Below are positions 23,684 to 29,131 of a DNA stretch of 29,131 nucleotides, one piece after another. The notes under the pieces were generated by a model, which saw only the letters and a list, made by a program, of their open reading frames with translations, searched no databases and was not told the DNA's origin. The translations under genes and the position numbers were made by a program. The stretch's first letter is position 1; each line of letters begins with the position of its first letter. The stretch covers positions 1 through 29,131 of the forward strand of contig JBCBSP010000013.1 of NCBI GenBank assembly GCA_039819095.1, written 5' to 3'. Origin of the DNA: JBCBSP01 sp039819095. Its GTDB lineage: Bacteria > Pseudomonadota > Alphaproteobacteria > Caulobacterales > Maricaulaceae.

Positions 23684-24586
23684 ATGAGCGCGATTGAACT
23701 CATCATTGACGGTCGCAAGAAGGATCTGGGCGGTTTCACCGTCGCGCGGGTCCTGCCCTATGCCAAGAAACGGATGATCGGTCCCTTCGTCTTCTTCGAT
23801 GAGATGGGGCCGGCGACGTTCGCGCCGGGCAAGGGTATTGATGTGCGCCCGCACCCGCATATCGGCCTAGCGACCGTCACCTATCTTTTTGACGGAGAGA
23901 TGGATCACGCCGACAGCCTGGGCGTCCATCAGACCATCCGGCCCGGCGATGTGAACTGGATGACGGCGGGCCGCGGCATCGTTCATTCCGAACGCACCGG
24001 GGCTGAGGCGCGCGCGGCGGGTTTCTTCATGCACGGCATCCAGACCTGGGTCGCGCTGCCGCAGGCGGATGAGGAGATCGAGCCTGAGTTTCATCATCAC
24101 GGCGAAAGCGAGCTGCCGCGCTTTAACGAAGGCGGTGCTGAGATGCGGCTGATCCTGGGAACCGGATACGGCCATGCCGCACCGGTGAAAGTGTTCTCGC
24201 CCATCATCTATATCCACGCTGAAGCGCCCGCCGGCGCGCGCTTCGCACTGCCCGATGAACATGACGAGCTCGGCGTGTACCTGGTCTCCGGCGCCCTTGA
24301 GATCGCCGGCGAAACGCTGCAGCCGGGTCAGCTCGCCGCGATCGATCCGAACGCTGAGGCTGAGGTCTTCGCGCTGGAAGACAGCCGCATGATGATCCTC
24401 GGCGGCGCCAGTCTGGGCGCGCGCTTTATCGAATGGAATTTCGTGTCCTCCAGCCAGGCGCGCATCGAACAGGCCAAGACCGACTGGCGCGCCAGCGCGA
24501 AACAGGGCTGGTTGGACACTCCCTTCACCCTGCCGCCGGGCGAGCATGAACACATCCCCCTGCCCGGCGATCCTGACCCGGGGTAA
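23684..24586 (+). CDS. Pirin family protein
   Basis: A 300-residue bicupin with the pirin pattern. The metal ligands match human pirin: His57 and His59 in RPHPHIG, His101 and Glu103 in HSER. The C-terminal cupin block includes VFSPIIYIHAEAPAG and a YLVSGALEIAGE strand set. Bacterial pirins have been described as quercetinases and as modifiers of pyruvate dehydrogenase; which applies here cannot be said. AAAAGG lies eight bases before the ATG. It is followed by pckA on the same strand after a leader of about 167 bases. Confidence 0.92.
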   Translation: MSAIELIIDGRKKDLGGFTVARVLPYAKKRMIGPFVFFDEMGPATFAPGKGIDVRPHPHIGLATVTYLFDGEMDHADSLGVHQTIRPGDVNWMTAGRGIVHSERTGAEARAAGFFMHGIQTWVALPQADEEIEPEFHHHGESELPRFNEGGAEMRLILGTGYGHAAPVKVFSPIIYIHAEAPAGARFALPDEHDELGVYLVSGALEIAGETLQPGQLAAIDPNAEAEVFALEDSRMMILGGASLGARFIEWNFVSSSQARIEQAKTDWRASAKQGWLDTPFTLPPGEHEHIPLPGDPDPG

Positions 24587-24753
24587 GGCTGAACAGAGGT
24601 TCCGCACCCGTATCGCCAGGCCCTCGACATTGCCTTGAGTGCGGCCGTGTGACAGACAGTGCCACCAACGAAAACGCCGCGAGACGAGACAAATGTGCGG
24701 CGAGAGGAAACGCCGCGCACGCCGCGCGGTCGTCCATCCCCGGGGAGTTTCAC

Positions 24754-26364
24754 ATGCTCGACGCGCCCATCGCGCAACGCGATCTCACAGACCTTGGCGT
24801 CACGGACGCTGCGCTGAACGTCAACTGGACCGAAGCTGCACTCTATGAAGAGGCCGTGCGACGGGGCGAAGCGAAAATCGCCAAGGGCGGCGCGCTCGTG
24901 GTGACCACCGGTCAGCACACGGGCCGTTCGGCGCGCGACAAGTTCACCGTTCGCGATGCGGAAACCGAGAACAGCGTATGGTGGGACTTCAACGCCTCGA
25001 TGACGCCGGAGCATTTCTCAACGCTGTGGGACGACATGCGGGCCCATATGGCGGGCATGGAGCTGTTCGTTCAGGAGCTGTTCGGCGGCGCCGACGCAAA
25101 TCACCGGATCAATGTGCGCATCGTCAACGAGCTCGCCTGGCACTCGCTCTTCATCCGCCATCTGCTGCGCCGGCCGAAGGCTGACGAGCTGATCGACTTC
25201 GCGCCGGACTTCACCATCGTGAACCTGCCCGGCTTCAAGGCGGATCCGGACCGTCACGGCGTGCGCTCCGACACGGTGATCGCGGTGGACTTCGCCAAAC
25301 GTCTCGTCCTGATCGGCGGCACCTCCTATGCCGGCGAAACCAAGAAATCGGTCTTCACCATCCTCAACTACCTCCTGCCGCCCAAGGCCATCATGCCGAT
25401 GCACTGCTCGGTCAATGTTGGCGAGGACGATGATGCAGCGATCTTTTTCGGCCTGTCCGGCACCGGCAAGACGACGCTTTCGGCCGACCCGAAACGCAAG
25501 CTGATCGGCGATGACGAGCATGGCTGGTCGCCCGACGGACTGTTCAATTTCGAAGGCGGCTGTTACGCCAAGATGATCCGCCTGTCTGAGGCGGCGGAGC
25601 CTCAGATCTACGCCACCACCTCAATGTGGGGCACCGTGCTGGAAAACGTGGTGATGGATCCGGCCACGCGCACGCTCGATCTCGATGATGCGAGCCTGGC
25701 GGAGAACTCGCGCGGCGCCTATCCGCTGCACTACATCCCCAATGCCTGCACCGAGAATGTGTGCGGCCATCCGCGCAATATCGTGATGCTGACCTGTGAT
25801 GCGTTCGGCGTCATGCCCCCTATCGCCAAGCTGACGCCAGCCCAGGCCATGTATCACTTCCTGTCCGGCTACACAGCAAAAGTGGCTGGCACCGAGAAAG
25901 GCGTGAACGAGCCTTCGGCGACCTTCTCCACCTGTTTCGGCGCGCCCTTCATGCCGCGCCATCCGTCCGAGTACGGCGCGCTCCTGCGCGAGCTGATCGC
26001 CGATCACGGCGTGGATTGCTGGCTGGTCAATACCGGCTGGACCGGTGGCCCGTACGGGGTTGGCGAGCGCATGCCGATCGATGTGACGCGCAAGCTTCTC
26101 AACGGCGCGCTGGATGGCTCGCTCGCCGGCGCCGCCTTCCGTTCCGACCCGATCTTCGGCTTCGCTGTGCCGATCGAGATGGACGGGCTGGACCCCGCCC
26201 TGCTCGACCCGCGCACCACCTGGAGCGACCCGGCCGCCTATGACGCCCAGGCGGAAAAGCTCGCCGACATGTTCGTGGCCAATTTCGAAAAGTTCGAAGC
26301 CCACGTACAACCCTATGTCCGCGCCGCCGCCCCCAACCCAAGCGCAGTGCGCGCGGCGGAGTAG
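24754..26364 (+). CDS. pckA: Phosphoenolpyruvate carboxykinase (ATP)
   Basis: A 536-residue ATP-type PEPCK, normal length. ATG 24754 has GGGGAG six bases upstream; an ATG at 24649 would add a low-complexity 35-residue extension not expected in the family. Motifs: RSARDKF at 58-64, YAGETKKSVF at 192-201, the P-loop GLSGTGKT at 233-240, and the metal-binding GDDEHGW at 252-258. It converts oxaloacetate and ATP to PEP and CO2, the entry to gluconeogenesis from C4 acids made by the glyoxylate bypass, so it fits the aceA/aceB locus in role. A strong terminator follows. Confidence 0.97.
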   Translation: MLDAPIAQRDLTDLGVTDAALNVNWTEAALYEEAVRRGEAKIAKGGALVVTTGQHTGRSARDKFTVRDAETENSVWWDFNASMTPEHFSTLWDDMRAHMAGMELFVQELFGGADANHRINVRIVNELAWHSLFIRHLLRRPKADELIDFAPDFTIVNLPGFKADPDRHGVRSDTVIAVDFAKRLVLIGGTSYAGETKKSVFTILNYLLPPKAIMPMHCSVNVGEDDDAAIFFGLSGTGKTTLSADPKRKLIGDDEHGWSPDGLFNFEGGCYAKMIRLSEAAEPQIYATTSMWGTVLENVVMDPATRTLDLDDASLAENSRGAYPLHYIPNACTENVCGHPRNIVMLTCDAFGVMPPIAKLTPAQAMYHFLSGYTAKVAGTEKGVNEPSATFSTCFGAPFMPRHPSEYGALLRELIADHGVDCWLVNTGWTGGPYGVGERMPIDVTRKLLNGALDGSLAGAAFRSDPIFGFAVPIEMDGLDPALLDPRTTWSDPAAYDAQAEKLADMFVANFEKFEAHVQPYVRAAAPNPSAVRAAE

Positions 26365-26390
26365 GCGATCAGGTCGCTGTCCAGACAGAC

Positions 26391-26421
26391 AAAAGCCCCG
26401 GTCGCAAGACCGGGGCTTTTT

Positions 26422-26422
<1 letters not shown>
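26391..26422. terminator. Bidirectional intrinsic terminator between pckA and tRNA-Met
   Basis: AAAAGCCCCGGTC (26391-26403) and GACCGGGGCTTTT (26408-26420) form a 13-bp stem with loop GCAA. T runs lie on both strands, so it can end pckA on the plus strand and the tRNA transcript on the minus strand. It directly abuts the tRNA CCA end. Confidence 0.92.
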
Positions 26423-26498
<76 letters not shown>

Positions 26499-26545
26499 TC
26501 AGGGCTTGAGGGCAAGGCGATCCGCCTGCGCAGCAAGGAGCGGTG

Positions 26546-26574
26546 GGTGTACGGGTGCGGCCGGTCTGCGTCAA
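26546..26574 (-). promoter_or_regulatory. Candidate promoter of the initiator tRNA
   Basis: On the minus strand TTGACG (26574-26569) and TACACC (26551-26546) are separated by 17 bases. Transcription would start some 40 bases before the tRNA. The -35 is close to consensus, the -10 is weaker. It would let the tRNA be made apart from the rRNA operon. Confidence 0.45.
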
Positions 26575-26604
26575 GCCTGTCGCATGACAATTGGATGTCT
26601 GTGA

Positions 26605-28365
26605 TCAGTAGGATCCACAGATCAGCGGATATTGCGTCGTGGGAACAATCGGCGCCTGACCGAAATACTGCTCCAGGACCGACTGGGCGGTGCAGAACGC
26701 GCCTTCCACCCAGGCCTGATCATTGGAGAAAGCCGAGCCGATGATGAACATCTTGCCCGGCGCCCCGCCGGCGAGCGCGCCGGGATCGCGCAGCTTTGAC
26801 ATCACATCGCAGATATCAAAATGCGGCGCCCAGGCGTGATAGCCGGCGCCGAACGGATTATGCGCCCAGTCCATGAAGGCGGTCTCCAGCGGGTCTGGGA
26901 TAAGCCCGGCTGCATCCGGGTCCCCATAATGGACCTTCGCCAGTTGCAGCTTCAGCATCCGCATCATCGTGTCCGGCGCCGGCTGGGCGCCGTTCAGCGG
27001 CTGGGTGTCCCATGACCAGGGCTCCGTTCGACGCTGATCGACCTGCAACTCAAGCTGCTCCCAGAATTCCGCAAAGCGCATATCGTCATAGGAGGCGAGC
27101 AGGCCATAGACCGGCGCGCCGCCGCCGGCCGGCGCATTATTGCCGAAATAGTAGATCTGACGCAGCGGGATGTCGGTGATGGTCGGTCCGAACACATTCG
27201 TGGCCGCGCCCTGACCATCCAGCTTGGGCGGATATTTCGCCGTCTCCCACCAGGGCTCGGAGAAAAACATCGCCACCTTGTAGGAGGGCTGGGTGAGGAC
27301 GGCGTCAAGGTAGGTCGCAACCGATTGCGTGTTCAGTACATCCAACCGGCCCGGCACAGTCTCATAGCGCGTCGCCTCGGCCACGAGGCTGACCGCATGC
27401 GGCGGCATGGCGAGGAAAGCGTAGTCGCACTCTACCGGCGCGCCAGGACCGGCATAAGGATCGCTCGCCGGCGCAATGCGGAACTTCACCGCATTGTCTT
27501 CCATCCAGATGGAGTGAAGACGCGCGCCCTGTTCAAGCTTCAGCGTGACGCCCGCGGCGGCGGCGGCCGATTGCGTTTCGGCGAACATCTTCACAAACAG
27601 GCTCGAATAGCCCGTCTTCAGCGTCTTGAACTTCCCGCCGGGGGCGAACTCGCCGTTATAGACTGCGGCGTTGGCCGCATTCCAATTGATCGTGTTGGAA
27701 GAATACCCGCCAGCATCTGTGGCGTACTGATAGCCCTCATTGCCCGCCTGATCATAAAACACGTTCCAGTAGCCGATATTCCCGGCCATATCGCCGCCGG
27801 AATAGACATAGGAGTTGAAGGAATAGGGCAGCCGCCCAGAAGCGTAGAAGGCGCATTGCTGCTGACGGGTCTCCACGGGCGCCGGACCGGTGATCAGCGC
27901 GGAGATATTTGAGAACAATGTCGAGGCCGGCGCAGCGTTATTACCGGGGGTTTCGTACGGAGCCAGGATCCCATGGCCGAGCTGGCTCTCATAGAAGTGC
28001 TGGCCACGTAAAAAGTAGAGCGGATCGGTCGTCGTGTTGAACTCGGTCGTTTCGTCATCCATCGCGAGTTGCGAGATGGCGTGGGTCACCAGAGCGTGGC
28101 CTTCCCAGTTCCCAGTGCTCGGATTCTGGCCATACTCAATGTAACGCATGCCGCCAACCTCGATATAGGTCTGGCCGGGATCATTCTGATAGTGGTGGGT
28201 GCAAATCCGTCCCGCCGGAAGGCGGTCGCCTGTCTCGCCCTCGAACTGATAGGCGCCCCATTCGAATAAGGTGATGGTGTCGCCCGCCCCGAGCGTTCCG
28301 CCGGTCGTCAGCTTCCACGCCGCATAAAGCCCGGCCGGTCCCGCACCGAAAATCGCGTAATCCAT
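26605..28365 (-). CDS. FAD-dependent amine oxidase-type flavoprotein (L-amino-acid oxidase-like)
   Basis: A 586-residue flavoprotein. ATG 28365 has GAGAG seven bases upstream; a GTG six bases earlier is an alternative. The Rossmann dinucleotide motif GAGPAG is at residues 7-12, straight after the start, so there is no signal peptide. Other blocks are an arginine-containing VGGMRYIEYG (the GGMR motif of amine oxidases and amino-acid oxidases), VECDYAFLAMPPHAV, and a C-terminal FAD block FIIGSAFSNDQAWVEGAFCTAQSVL. The family oxidises amino acids or amines, giving ammonia and peroxide; the substrate is unknown. The protein is rich in Tyr, Asn, Gly and Pro. The gene lies between the rRNA terminator and initiator tRNA, an unusual position. 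Confidence 0.8.
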   Translation of the reverse strand: MDYAIFGAGPAGLYAAWKLTTGGTLGAGDTITLFEWGAYQFEGETGDRLPAGRICTHHYQNDPGQTYIEVGGMRYIEYGQNPSTGNWEGHALVTHAISQLAMDDETTEFNTTTDPLYFLRGQHFYESQLGHGILAPYETPGNNAAPASTLFSNISALITGPAPVETRQQQCAFYASGRLPYSFNSYVYSGGDMAGNIGYWNVFYDQAGNEGYQYATDAGGYSSNTINWNAANAAVYNGEFAPGGKFKTLKTGYSSLFVKMFAETQSAAAAAGVTLKLEQGARLHSIWMEDNAVKFRIAPASDPYAGPGAPVECDYAFLAMPPHAVSLVAEATRYETVPGRLDVLNTQSVATYLDAVLTQPSYKVAMFFSEPWWETAKYPPKLDGQGAATNVFGPTITDIPLRQIYYFGNNAPAGGGAPVYGLLASYDDMRFAEFWEQLELQVDQRRTEPWSWDTQPLNGAQPAPDTMMRMLKLQLAKVHYGDPDAAGLIPDPLETAFMDWAHNPFGAGYHAWAPHFDICDVMSKLRDPGALAGGAPGKMFIIGSAFSNDQAWVEGAFCTAQSVLEQYFGQAPIVPTTQYPLICGSY

Positions 28366-28460
28366 ATCCACACTCTCTACCTGTGATTAGCAGGTTGCAG
28401 GGTGCGCATCAGGTGAGGAATATGCAAGTTAAAAGCGATTTGCGACGCACGGACAAACAA

Positions 28461-28489
28461 AAACGCCCCCGCGAGTAGCGGGGGCGTTT
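28461..28489 (-). terminator. rRNA operon terminator
   Basis: AAACGCCCCCGC (28461-28472) pairs with GCGGGGGCGTTT (28478-28489) around GAGTA. On the minus strand a T-rich tail (TTTTTGTTTG) follows, 45 bases after 5S. It separates the rRNA operon from the flavoprotein gene. Confidence 0.9.
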
Positions 28490-28533
28490 CGTGATCTGAC
28501 GATCGAAAAGAAGGATGAGGCGTCATACGGGCG

Positions 28534-28651
28534 GACCGGGCGGCGACCTACTCTCCCATGCCTTAAGACATAGTACCATCGGCGCTGAGGGTCTTAACGG
28601 CCGTGTTCGGAATGGGAACGGGTGGGGTCCCCTCGCCATAACCACCCGGTC
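28534..28651 (-). rRNA. rrf: 5S ribosomal RNA
   Basis: A 118-base 5S gene on the minus strand. The ends GACCGGGTGG and CCGCCCGGTC pair as helix I. The conserved CCCATTCCGAACACGG loop, GATGGTACT and GGGAGAGTAGGTC are present. It lies about 90 bases after the end of 23S. Confidence 0.95.
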
Positions 28652-28742
28652 GGCGCGTGTGACGCGATAATCGTAGAGACATGCTGACTTCTGTTACGGG
28701 CCGCATGGCCGGGCGAAGCGATCGCCGGACATGAGCACTGTA

Positions 28743-29131
<389 letters not shown>

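Noticed and set aside
24649..24753. N-terminal extension of PEP carboxykinase from an earlier ATG
   Set aside because: The extra 35 residues are low-complexity, lack a ribosome-binding site, and would exceed the family length; ATG 24754 has GGGGAG.

Overview
The window is GC-rich alphaproteobacterial chromosome. The evidence is the isocitrate lyase and malate synthase A types, an ScfR-like short-chain acyl regulator, a large TonB-dependent receptor, and an rRNA operon with initiator tRNA downstream of 5S. Protein style (many secreted peptidases, TonB receptor, D/E-rich tails) fits a marine, stalked-type lineage such as Maricaulales/Hyphomonadales, but that placement is inference.

Layout. 1-4398: the start of a secreted protein (minus), meaB (plus), then a minus-strand run of the scfR regulator, a BON/OmpA-like envelope protein and a small helix-hairpin-helix membrane protein. 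4399-8171: the glyoxylate shunt, divergent from scfR: aceA, a striking array of four stem-loops with identical loops and different stems, rraA, aceB. 8101-10306: a short AT-richer insert (MarR-like regulator, CPBP intramembrane protease, small secreted protein). It is bracketed by a 50-bp direct repeat (49/50 identical) lying in the 3' end of aceB and in a truncated second aceB 3' end. 10303-12207: two minus-strand membrane-associated genes of unknown function separated by a perfect 19-bp hairpin. 12375-14790: Tat-exported amidase and a glutathione S-transferase. 14787-20365: a methyltransferase and S9 peptidase (minus), divergent from a TonB-dependent receptor with palindromes in its leader. 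20402-22632: azoreductase and secreted M28 peptidase (minus). 22728-26422: FkbM methyltransferase, pirin, PEP carboxykinase. 26422-29131 (minus): the end of an rRNA operon (23S 3' end, 5S, terminator), then an amine-oxidase-type flavoprotein gene, then initiator tRNA-Met.

How it fits together. meaB (support of methylmalonyl-CoA mutase), scfR, aceA, aceB and pckA are the expected parts for growth on acetate, propionate and fatty acids: glyoxylate bypass, C4 acids, then oxaloacetate to PEP. rraA-family proteins can act on 2-oxo-acids, so its place between aceA and aceB may be metabolic. The S9 and M28 peptidases, amidase and TonB receptor suggest peptide scavenging. Most interesting are the loop-conserved hairpin array between aceA and rraA, the insert that rebuilt the end of aceB, and the flavoprotein gene lodged between the rRNA terminator and initiator tRNA.
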